Below are positions 10,601 to 20,064 of a stretch of DNA of 64,000 nt, one piece after another. The position numbers and the translations under genes are program-made. The first letter of the stretch is position 1, and each line of letters begins with the position of its first letter. Under the pieces are notes generated by a model. That model made no database searches. It was not told the DNA's origin and saw nothing but the letters and a program-made list of their open reading frames with translations. Source of the stretch: Mytilus galloprovincialis (lineage: Eukaryota > Mollusca > Bivalvia > Mytilida > Mytilidae); the NCBI RefSeq assembly GCF_965363235.1, contig NC_134850.1:43892602-43956601 (forward strand), written 5' to 3'.

Positions 10601-13012
10601 ATAAGTGAATCCCTCTTTTAGAAAAGTTGTTTAAATATGATTTATTTCATCTCTTTTTTAGTACAAATTTCTAAGTTTTCAAAGGTTTTGTATAGTAGCA
10701 CCACTATACAAATCCTTGGTATTTCTATTTTCTTTTCTACAGCAGTAACACTGACCCCTTGTCTTGGGAAGGGTTGTTCCCAACCTGATAATAACAAACA
10801 CAGGTCAAAGTACGGCCTTTTACACAGGGTTTTGATCCAGACCAAACAGCAAGCTATAAGGGAGCCCAAAATTATTAAAGTACACAAATCGAACAGGAAA
10901 AACAACTATCTAATTTATATAACCAAACGGGACATACCAAGGAACCACATCAACAAACAATAACTGCTGAACGATAGGCCCCTGAATCAATCAAGACAGG
11001 TGCATAAACATGCAGCGGCTATGGATAGTTTTGTTTCGCCAGCATACAATATAATTGCAATTGAAGGCAAATCCTTCAGAAGTTCTTTGTATTTTATTCT
11101 AACAACGAACAGTTTTTGATAGGGAATATAAGTAAGGGGGAAAGAAACCAATGTTGTGTTCTGTCCAGGTGTTTCCGCTGTTATATATGTATATCGGAGA
11201 ACTCCCACTTGGGATAGGTTCCCAAATACTCCTACAGATATTTACACAGTGTGGTGGGGTACTTATAGGTTTTAAATCGTTAGACTGTGATTTTGAAAAC
11301 AAATACTGATATCTGTTTATAATATTTACAAAAAACGGTGCGTAAAATGGACATGATTACATTTCCGGATGCGGGAAGCGGGAATATAAAAAAATAAAAA
11401 AAAATTCTGTTTTGGAAAAAAAAGGTACGGGCGGGTCCGTCAAATAAGGATTTAAATTGGTGTGGCCTTATTGATCTTGTTAACTTTCCCGAATTAGAAT
11501 ATCCTAAATCCACCATATAAATAATCCACTTAAGATACTTTTGAAACATTATAATAGTAATACTAGTACTTACATCCTTTAATCATCTTTTATAGAGTAC
11601 TTTTGCAATTGTTAATTTAGGCCACACCAATTTAATTTCTTGTTCTACGGATTTTTGGACTCCAAAATTTGGGGAGAGCGAGCGATTTGAAAATTTTAAT
11701 TATTTAATTTGCAAATTTTTGATGCGAAGCTTGAAAAGTAAAGGCGAGCGATTATAATTTTTTTTTGTAAACATAAAATAATAGGTTTTGACAATATTAA
11801 AACTTTATTTATCACTTGTATTTTGACATTTCTTTAATTTCTGAAGTATTTTTTCCCTGTTCACCAAGAAGTAATTAAATCTGGTCTATGTATGTGTGAC
11901 TGACAATGAGACTATTCTCCATCCAAATCATAATCAGTTTGGGGGCAACCCCTTAATGTTATAAATATCCCTTTTACATGTTTAATGATGGATCAATATA
12001 AGTTATAATATATTTGTTTGTACGAAAGGGCTCATATTTTCTCATAGAACTATATATCTATCTGGTATTAAATGGTCAAAACATGTCCAAGAATTTAGTA
12101 ATATTCCTGGACTTTAACCATGTTAACACATTTACTTTAACAGTTTAATATTATTCAAAATAAGTGGACCCCTCTTTTAGAAAAATTTGTTTAAAATATG
12201 ATGCAACTCTCCTCTTTTTGAGTACAAAATTCTAAGTGTTCAAAGGTTTTGTTTAGAAGAACTATACAAATCCTTGGTATTTCTATTTTCTTTTCTACAT
12301 CAGTAAAATGATCCCTTGTGTCTTGTCTGGGGGAGGGTTGTTCTCAACCTGATAATAACAAACACAGGTCAAAGTACGGCCTTTTACACAGGGCTTTGAT
12401 ACAGACCAAACAGCAAGCTATAAAGGACACCAAAATTATTAGCGTACACAATTCGAACAGTTTAATAAGTGCTTGTTATCGATAATCGTTGGGGTACTTG
12501 GTCGTGTTCAGTCAATGTGGTATAATGCTATTGGTTCTTTTTGTTTTACTTTACAGAAGACTGCCGAAGAGATTGATCAAAAACAAGCAGCTTCATTCAA
12601 AATGAATAAGTTGGAATATGAGAAGCTGAAATTCTTTTTTGCAGAACATAGTATTTTGAAGGGGCAGTGTGAATACATGTATGAATATGGAGTTCTATTC
12701 CGGGTGATAGAAAGTACAAGAGAAGAACCTAAATTGATGGCAGAATTCGAGTCAGATATGTGTTTCATAAAATCTCTAGCTTCACTGGAAATTTGTTCTA
12801 CGGAAAACATAACTAATGATAAGTTAGTTGAAATAAGAAAAGATCTATCAGAGACCAAAGAAATATACTGCTCTCTGTCAAAAGATAAGCATATACTGTC
12901 TTTATTTGGAACAAGTTATCAGTTATTACAGGAAGGAAAGTTTAAGGCAGAAATTGCTCTTGGTCTAAATGCGTTACGCAAAACAAGACTGGATAGAGTT
13001 ATTCAAAAATAA
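6840..13012 (+). CDS. B-box / coiled-coil protein, TRIM-like without RING (3 exons)
   Basis: Spliced CDS made of 6840-7630, 8610-8688 and 12557-13012 (1,326 nt, 441 residues). Tandem B-boxes are clear. The first uses C9, C12, C21, C24, C29, C32, H37, H46; the second uses C61, H64, C72, C75, C80, C83, H88, H91. A long charged helical region, probably coiled coil, fills about 92-310. The last 150 residues match no domain I know. No RING precedes the B-boxes, so this is not a classical E3 ligase; RING-less B-box proteins are very numerous in bivalves and many act as scaffolds or in immune signalling (family knowledge). Donors GTAAGC and GTACGT and acceptors TTTACAG and TTTACAG fit, and phases agree (2 then 0). 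The ATG at 6840 is the first in frame. A further small phase-0 exon in the 3.9-kb second intron cannot be excluded. Confidence 0.85.
7885..8014 (+). repeat. truncated retroelement tail in intron 1 (family R4)
   Basis: Matches the first 130 bases of the tail at 1918-2225, from GCAAAGGTACCAGGAGCATA through GACTCATCAGTGACGCTCAT to GAGGATCCAAA. It then stops abruptly at the start of the copied exon fragment (8015-8101). Confidence 0.65.
8015..8101 (+). pseudogene. copied fragment of B-box exon 1
   Basis: These 87 bases match exon 1 bases 7221-7307 with six substitutions by my count (about 93% identity) and no indel. The fragment lies in intron 1, 794 bp downstream of its source, directly abutting a truncated retroelement tail. 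It has no splice sites of its own and is not expected to be translated. A short direct repeat (TCTCCTCTATCTGAAAT at 8102 and 8141) follows. Confidence 0.85.
8610..8688 (+). CDS. B-box gene exon 2 (coiled coil)
   Basis: 79 nt between a TTTACAG acceptor and a GTACGT donor. It completes codon 264 and encodes 26 residues rich in E, K, Q and R, in keeping with a coiled coil. It is too short to show as a long open frame; I place it on splice sites, phase and composition. Confidence 0.75.
9545..9700 (-). repeat. dispersed repeat in intron 2
   Basis: Read on the minus strand this contains GCCACTTTTGAGCACCGCAT, TATTTCGTGGCGGTCAG and GGTGGAGGAACCGGAGTG, a phrase I recognise from memory as a common bivalve dispersed repeat. 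Only one copy lies in the window, so the call rests on recollection. Confidence 0.4.
10021..11467. mobile_element. TTA-flanked inverted-repeat DNA element (Harbinger-like)
   Basis: The left end GGCCACACCAATTTAATTTC (10021) and the right end, read inverted, GGCCACACCAATTTAAATCC (11467) match at 18 of 20 positions, and both are bordered outside by TTA (10018-10020 and 11468-11470). A 3-bp TTA duplication is typical of PIF/Harbinger transposons. No transposase is visible, so the 1.45-kb copy is non-autonomous. The inner part includes sequence that recurs in the second copy at 11620. It sits in intron 2 of the B-box gene. Confidence 0.6.
11620..12461 (+). mobile_element. second, right-truncated copy of the TTA-flanked element
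   Basis: This repeats 10021-10909 with scattered substitutions and small indels, starting after the same TTA border (11617-11619), and ends near 12461 without the inverted right end. The two copies are about 1.6 kb apart in one intron. The repeat ends only about 95 bp before the acceptor of exon 3. Confidence 0.7.
12557..13012 (+). CDS. B-box gene exon 3 (C-terminal region)
   Basis: Begins after TTTACTTTACAG in phase 0 and encodes 151 residues to a TAA at 13010-13012. The first part continues the charged helix; the rest has no domain I recognise. The open frame continues upstream to 12473, but that part is intronic. Codon use and the lack of stops over 150 codons support a real exon. Confidence 0.8.
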   Translation, partial: KTAEEIDQKQAASFKMNKLEYEKLKFFFAEHSILKGQCEYMYEYGVLFRVIESTREEPKLMAEFESDMCFIKSLASLEICSTENITNDKLVEIRKDLSETKEIYCSLSKDKHILSLFGTSYQLLQEGKFKAEIALGLNALRKTRLDRVIQK

Positions 13013-13139
13013 CCCTTGACTTAGTTCTTCTTATTAACTCAATAGGACAGTAAAAGGCACCTGACAAAATGTATTTTAGTCCAGCAAGAGGCCATCGGAA
13101 ATCTGTAATGATCTTCAAATAATTCAGTAAACAATTCAC

Positions 13140-13145
13140 AATAAA
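13140..13145 (+). terminator. possible polyadenylation signal of B-box gene
   Basis: AATAAA lies 128 bp after the stop codon in otherwise plain 3' sequence and just ahead of a dispersed repeat. It is a plausible signal, but such hexamers are common in AT-rich DNA. Confidence 0.35.
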
Positions 13146-13164
13146 CAGCCATACAACTGCTAAC

Positions 13165-13515
13165 TGTTAATATAAAAAAGAAGATGTGGTATGATTGCCA
13201 ATGAAACAACTATTCACAAAAGACCAAAATGACACATACATTAACAACTATAGGTCACCGTACGGCCTTCAACAATGAGCGAAGCCCATACAGCATAGTC
13301 AGCTATAAAAGGCCCTGATAAGACAATGAAAAACAATTCAAACGAGAAAACTAACGGCCTAATTTATGTAAAAAAATAATAAAAACAAAAATATTTTTAA
13401 CGAAAAACAAATATGTAACACATCAACAAACGACAACCACTGAATTACAGGCTCCTGACTTGGGACAGGCACATACATAAATAATGTGGCGGGGTTAAAC
13501 ATGTTAGCGGGATCG
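13165..13515 (+). repeat. dispersed repeat family R1
   Basis: Full-style copy with the ordered phrases GAAGATGTGGTATGATTGCC, GGTCACCGTACGGCCTTCAA, CATAGTCAGCTATAAAAGGC and CAGGCTCCTGACTTGGGACA, ending near ATGTTAGCGGGATC. The same order is seen at 14680, 31900, 33465 and 37565. I know it as a very abundant mussel repeat. The class is uncertain (SINE- or MITE-like); no protein is encoded. Confidence 0.7.
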
Positions 13516-14224
13516 TGTTACGTTATCGTGTACTACAATAGTACAGTTAGCTTAGGTGTCAGAAAAGGGAGTGGAAACCTTAGTTTTTCTAAGTTTAACT
13601 TAATAAATACTAATAAACAATATTAGAATAGATTGTTTTAATTTCGTATCGGTAACTATGTACTGATTATTGAGCTAATGATACCACCATAGACTGATTA
13701 TCCAGTAGTACTTGAATTCATCTCTTCAAAGGTTTGACGGATGTCATCATCATTTGTTTGATTTTGAACAAACTTCTTGTTCATTGATGATCATGGATAT
13801 AATTTATATGTTCCAATTGTAGTTCTCACATTTCTGTTCTCCTTTGTTAGACTGTTACATCACCAAGTACGGCTTATCGCCGAATCTTTTTCTGAGCTTA
13901 AGTAACTCGACGGTTGCTACTTAACGAACTGAATGTTCTTATCATTCCTTTCATGGTGGCGTTCATGTTACTTAGACATCTGTTTCTTGTAGATAAGACA
14001 TACTAAATACGAAATATGTACGTTTTACACCCTCTTAAGTGTTAAGAATCATGATTTGATATATGCTTTGAAATAAATAATCATCTGGAATATATAGACT
14101 CCGAATGCAGATGATTATTGAATGGTTCTGTATAAGAATGAAAGATCACGAATGGAAAATTCAAATAATCTCTTTAGCTGTTAGCTTAAATTTCCGTTAA
14201 AACACTGTATGTATCGTTTCATCT

Positions 14225-14400
14225 TTCCGGAGCACTTGACATCACCCCCAATTTTTGGTGAGGTTCGTATTGCTCAGTCTTTGATGTTCTTTGTTTTGTG
14301 TACTGTTTCACTGTTTTCGTTTCTGTTTTCCGCCATGACTTTTTCAATTTGATTCCACTTATTAATTCTAATATTCATTTTGGTACCTTTCCCCTTTCTT
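14225..14400 (-). repeat. dispersed repeat family R2, inverted copy
   Basis: Reversed copy matching 5150-5395: TTTCCGGAGCACTTGACATC, TTTTTGGTGAGGTTCGTATT, then CCGCCATGACTTTTTC. It is more diverged than the 5.2-kb copy. Confidence 0.5.
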
Positions 14401-14679
14401 AAGCTTATCTATATGTGTTTTTGGTAGCTATTATTCAAGGTTTATTAAGACAATTGCAATTATGGTAATTACTCTTTGACGAGGAGCACATTTTATTTTC
14501 CAGGGAATGCCGCTTTTGTTGAAAGACACCTTCCCTAAATATAACAAATATGCTGTTATATAATCATTCAATTATTATAGTATTGTCAGTTTCAGGGCAT
14601 TTTTTTGTTTTTATAAATCAAGTAACATATGTACATGTGTTCCTTAGTTTCCATTTTATTCATAAAACTAAGTTGTTTA

Positions 14680-15115
14680 ATATAAAAAAGAAAATGTGGT
14701 ATGATTGCCAATGAGACAACTCTCCGTACGGCCTTCAACAATGAGGAAAGCCCATACCGCATAGTCAGCTAAAAAAGGCCCCGAAATGACAATGTAAAAC
14801 AATTCAAACAAAACAACTAACGGCCTTATTTAAGTACAAAAAATGAACGAAAAAAATATGTAACACATAAACAAACGACAACCGCTGAATTACAGGCTCC
14901 CTGACTTGGGACAGGCACATACATACATAATGTGGCGGAGTTAAACATGTTAGCGGGATCCCAACCCTCCCCTAACCTGGGACAGTGGTTTAACAGTACA
15001 ACATAAGAACGAATTATAGAAATCAGTTTAAAAAGGTTTAACTCATCAGATGGACAAAAATACAAGTGGACGTAGCTGCGTACTTGTACATCCCAACAAT
15101 AAAAAGACACTAGGT
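14680..15115 (+). repeat. dispersed repeat family R1, long copy
   Basis: Same order of phrases as 13165-13515 but extending further, through CCTAACCTGGGACAGTGG and GTTTAACTCATCAGATGG to about 15115. This extra 3' part is shared with 31900-32420. The minus-strand open frame at 14826-15110 is translation of the repeat. Confidence 0.7.
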
Positions 15116-15579
15116 ACAGATCTGAGAGTCAAAGTTCAAAGTCACTAACAACTTATAAAAAAGCATGCATCTAAGACTAAATTATCAATCCGTACACATC
15201 CAACATCCAATGGATTAAGTGTAAAGACGTCATAAACAGTCAGAGAAAAACATGACCTTGTGCAATGTCAAGATACAGGTATCGACAGATAGTAGGTCCA
15301 TGAATGTGTATATGTATATAACATACTAGTAATATTTAGTTTGCTCTTAATTTACTGATTACAAAATCAATATTTATACCAAGAAAAACAATATTCAATT
15401 ATCTTATTACATTGTTGAATTAGTAACCTTTTAGAATAAGTTTATTTAAAGGAGCGATAAGTTTACCAGGATCATTTCTAATTTCCGGGCACGGTTAACA
15501 ATATTTACGTAAAAATGAGGATGTGTTATCCCGTATGAAATAAGTTTTCTACAGGTACAACCAAACTTCAAAACCAAAT

Positions 15580-17000
15580 CTTTATATCTATGGAAAAATT
15601 TAGTAAAAGCGTACTAAATTATAATCCTGATAACTATTTACACCACTGGGTCGATGCCACTGCTGGTGGACGTTTCGTCCCCGAGGGTATCACCAGCCCA
15701 GTAGTCAACACTTCGGTGTTGACATGAATATCAATAATGTGGTCATTTTTATAAATTTTCTGTTGACCAAAGTTTGAATTTTTCGAAAAACTAAGGATTT
15801 TCTTATCCCAGGTATAGATTACCTTAGCCGTATTTGGTACAACTTTTTGGAATTTTGGATATTCAATGCTCTTCAACTTTGTTATTGTTTGGCTTTTTAG
15901 ATATTTTGATAAGAGCGTCACTGATGAGTCTTATGTCTGGCGTATTAAATTATAATCCTGGTACCTTTGATAACTAATAAGTAATTTATGGTAACGAAAT
16001 CCCTGGTTTAATGATTTACCAGTAATACATAGATTACGTTCGTTAAAATCAAAAACGTCACAACAAACACGAGCATAGCGAACGAGCTGTGAAATATAAA
16101 CACTGTAAGATGGTGACAAAGGAACATCACCATCTAAAAATGGAAAACTAACAATAGGGATCGAAAAATCGTCCCATTTGTCGTAAACTTTAGTGTGGAG
16201 TTTCCCGTTTACAACCAAAATATCTAAATCAAAGAAAGAACAGTTATGACCGTTTAAATTTGATTTATTTAAAGTAAGTTGTTTGGGATAAATTTCAGCA
16301 GTATATTTAGAAAAATCTTGATTATTAAACAAAAAATATCATCAAGATAACGGTAAATGTTGTTGAATTTATCAATCAAATGCAATTTCGGCGGGTCTTT
16401 ACTGAGTTTAGTCATAAACTGTGATTCATAACAGTACAAAAACAAGTCTGTTATTAAAGGGGCGCAATTAGAGAACATAGGGATACCTACAACCTGTCGA
16501 TGAACTTTGTTGCCGAAACGTACATTACATAAATATTACAAAGGAGAAAATAAACAGCTTCAATCATCTCATCACACCTCCAGTAAGTATATCTAGCATA
16601 TTTACCTTTCTTAGAAAAAGGCTTTTAATGAGTTGCAGCAAATATATTTGCATTCATTTTTACTAAACGACCATTTAATCAAATAGGAAAACTTTTGTTT
16701 AATAAGATAGTGTGGAAGTGTAGTATAAGGAGTAGAAAACAAATCTTTGAACAGAATAAAAAGAACCATCAAAAGCACGTAATTTATCTAAAACAGAATT
16801 TAATACACTCCAAAAATAGTTAATGTTCATATATTGTATTACAATAGTTTATGATAAGCTCTTTAATAGTAGTTAAGGAACCTGTTAAAAGCACTGAAAG
16901 ATTGGTCGTAGAACACTTACTAGAGCATGTAGAGGCCGAAATGAAACGATATTTAAATGTTTAACAGTTTAACACTTGTTTAAAAATGAGAAGATTTACC
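15580..17000 (-). mobile_element. retroelement fossil with reverse transcriptase, probably Penelope-like
   Basis: On the minus strand, parts of a reverse transcriptase are recognisable: a segment with YTTLPH-like residues near 16.7 kb, a segment with the YLDD catalytic motif near 16.38 kb, and a downstream segment with 'VYISQLVRYARV' near 16.06 kb. The tail common to family R4 follows at 15960-15630 and overlaps the end of the coding region. The style of the segments fits Penelope-like elements of molluscs (from memory). It is a broken, 5'-truncated, old copy with several breaks. It names the source of the R4 tails scattered in this window. Confidence 0.6.
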
Positions 17001-17099
17001 AAACATTTTGATTTCACAAGGTAAATTCAAAAAGATACGTCTATACAAAGTGACAAGCTCGACTTTTTCAATAATCGACACAATGGAACACATCTGTCA

Positions 17100-18000
17100 T
17101 ATTTCTGACTTAGTACGGGTAATTGTCGAATAAAGTGATGGGTTGAACCTGGAACAACTTTTCAAGAGACGTTAAATGGGTTCCCTGGTTAGACGGCAAT
17201 ACATCATGTCATTATCAAACTGTTCATATGGTGCCTTTTTACACATAGAAAGATTTACGTTTTTCAGCAGGTTTATTAACTGTGTTTTATAGGTACGAAG
17301 TAATTTATCAATGTGTGTCTCTCATGTAAGAAGTGCCATAAGTTTCTGTCCATGTGAGAGATTAAGCTAGCTTTAAAACCAAATTTAATCCCCCATTTAC
17401 TACGTAAGAAAATGTCTGTAATAAATGAAATACGAATGTTTTCATCCATTCGTTTGATATGTTTGAGCTTTTGATTTTGCCATTAGATAAGAGTCTTCAG
17501 ATTTGAATTTTTCTCGGAAATTTTACATTTTGCATTTTCTTCAAATAAATCCATTAGTTTGAACATTGGTGGTCCTTTCTAGTAAACGAAATCACATGGT
17601 TGTTCGGTCCTTCAGCTTACACATTTTCTTAGTAATGGTGTTCATTATTTTAGATATATGGTAAGAATTTGCAATGAACTTAATGAGGCTGAGTTTAAAA
17701 TGAATCATTTTTATAAGCAAAACATTCCCATGATCCAAACGATCCACAAGATACAAAAGAAGAGATTCAATGTTATGTAAATAAATGGTTTAGTTCTGAA
17801 TTAGGCCATCAGTTTTTCAAATTGAATTGTTTCATATTTTTCATGTCGGTATATTTTATAGCTGATTATGCGCTATGAGTGTTTTTCATTGTTGTATGAT
17901 GTCTGGTTGTCTATAACTGCTTGCATTCACCTCATTAGATTTTTAGTGGATAATTGTCTGATTGACAATCATATTACATACTTATTTTTATAAAGCCGTC
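17100..18000 (-). repeat. inverted fragments of families R3 and R1
   Basis: About 17100-17530 holds reversed R3 phrases (for example CATTCGTTTGATATGTTTGA and TTTTGATTTTGCCATTAGAT). About 17880-17985 holds a degraded reversed R1 end (GTGGATAATTGTCTGATTGA). No gene is seen between them. Confidence 0.4.
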
Positions 18001-18499
18001 AAAGTAAATTTTTCAGTAGGGAGTTTTAATACAAACACACCATTTATATTCATAGTTACATGTATCACATAATATTCAACCACCTGAAAAAAGGTACACG
18101 ACAGACACTTAAACAGAAATATATGTCTGAACGTGTTTTAAAAACGCTTTATTGTTGGACACTTATTTGTTGAGGTATATTCGATGAAATATTCAAAGGT
18201 TCTGTTTAACAGGTTGAAACTGTCATACGTTATGTTTCCTGAAAAATAAAAGTGATCATTCAGCAATGACAGTATGTATTTAAAGTAAAGCATTAATACA
18301 ATTGTCAACAACAATCACAAAAAAACTTAAATGTAGATTCAAATCTTTGGTATTAATGAAAAGGTCCCTTTGCAAAAGTTGGAATATTAAACATGTTTAC
18401 TCAACATTGATATATGTTCATATATATAGCAGAAAAAAGCCTTCCAATTGATAAAGGTTTGGTACCATTAAAACGTTTTATCTCGCTGCAAATGTTTCC

Positions 18500-18780
18500 A
18501 CCTGTCCTAAGTCAGGAATCTGATGTACAGTAGTTGTCGTTTGTTCATGTAACTTATACGTGTTTCTCGTTTCTCGTTTTTATATAGATTAGACCGTTGG
18601 TTTTCCCGTTTGAATGGTTTTACATTAGTAATTTTGGGGCCCTTTATATCTTGTTGTTTGGTGTTAGCCAAGGCTCTGTGTTGAAGGTCGTACATTAACC
18701 TATAATGGTTTAATTTTATGAATTGTTATTTGGATGGAGAGTTGTCTCATTGGCACTCACACCACATCATCCTATATCTA
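18500..18780 (-). repeat. dispersed repeat family R1, inverted copy
   Basis: Reads in reverse order: CCTGTCCTAAGTCAGGAATC, AGTTGTCGTTTGTTCATGTA, CCGTTTGAATGGTTTTACAT and GGAGAGTTGTCTCATTGGCA. The minus-strand frame at 18507-18695 is translation of this repeat. Confidence 0.6.
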
Positions 18781-19956
18781 TTCAAAAATGAAAGTAAAAT
18801 TTTGAAATACCTATTCATACTTTTTGTTTTTAATTTTCCTAGAAGTTTGATATTTTTGTTACTTCATTTGTTATTTACTTGAAGAATGTTTTCGTATTTG
18901 TCTTTCTTTTTTTTTTTATTTTTTACATTAGGATACATTTTTTTTACCGAATACGCGCGTCATATTATGGGTTTGAGCAGCTCTTTTTGAATTCAGTGAT
19001 AATTTACTTGACGATTCCGTTAACTTTGAACCACGTGATCAATACTTATTTTGTAATTATTTGATATAAATTAATATATAGACACTTGGATGTGGTGACA
19101 TTACTAAAAAGATGTCGAAACAAAATACCCGGTTTTTTTATTGTGTATTACCTCATACTTTAATTAGAGACAAAAATGAAATTATCAAATCATTACCAGT
19201 TTATAACGTTCATATAAAATCAATATCGAACTGGGTCTTAAGTGTGAGAAACAAAACTGGACCACCTTAGTGATTTGAAATGTCATCAAATCTAAAATCT
19301 TTCAGTATTACATTACGAACTACTTTTTCAACGTATACCATATAAACATTACATGCTGTCTGCAACCTCATTAATAGGATTAGTACAACCATCTGTGTAA
19401 TCATTTTGACATTAAACTTCGGCAAGTTTTTTTAAAACATAATAATTGTTTTGACTAATAACTATCAACAGATTGCTCCTTAACGTCGGAAACTGTGAGT
19501 GATTTTCAACGTGTTTTGGAACTGTTAATTGGAAAATAGAGGTTTGTTAGGAAAAATAAATCGATTAGGCTTAAACTTACACAACACTAACTATCAAACA
19601 CGTGATTAAAAGCATGACTCGACAAAGAAACAAGCCGGAAAATGAGTATTTTCAAATACAACCGATTTTTTTTTGTTATTAAGTATTTGCTGTTTTTCCT
19701 GACCATCGATACAATGCTAGCAGCAACATGTTTTTCATAGGTCTTCAAATACCAGATTAGCCGTCTGATTTGTAAATTTACCAATTGTGTCCATTTAACC
19801 TATTGTGATCTTTGTCGACGCATCTGATCTCATTTCTTCTTTTGCAGTTCATGTGAATCATAACTATTTCGTTTATTTTTACCTTGATTTATGTGTTTTG
19901 GTCAAATTCTTTCGTGTGTTTATCATTAAAAAAAACATACTATGCTTACTTCTGTT
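18781..19956. other. intergenic and 3' UTR of the cyclase-like gene
   Basis: No coding exon recognised. The 3' untranslated region of the minus-strand gene must begin at 19956. A minus-strand AATAAA at 19872-19877 (TTTATT on plus) is the nearest candidate polyadenylation signal, about 80 bp past the stop. Confidence 0.4.
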
Positions 19957-20064
19957 TTACGTTTCTATCTCACATATTTTCTTCGCCGGCATGAAGTCGT
20001 CCGAATTATTCAACCAGTAGGTACGAAAAATTCCTTTGTAGATCTCACACACTTCCTTGTCCTT
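19957..20064 (-). CDS. cyclase-like gene exon 7 (C-terminus)
   Basis: Begins after AATTCAG in phase 0 and encodes residues 606-640, then TAA. It contains FRTYWL, the motif that ends the cyclase homology region of receptor guanylate cyclases. The usual VKGKG before it is replaced by a longer charged stretch. Confidence 0.85.
   Translation of the reverse strand, partial: KDKEVCEIYKGIFRTYWLNNSDDFMPAKKICEIET

Noticed and set aside
10637-10963. 108-codon frame in intron 2
   Set aside because: Part of the TTA-flanked element; the second copy of the element does not keep the frame.
12577-12858. 93-codon minus-strand frame
   Set aside because: Antisense shadow of B-box gene exon 3.
14826-15110. 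94-codon minus-strand frame
   Set aside because: It lies fully inside an R1 dispersed repeat, and the same translation style appears in other R1 copies.
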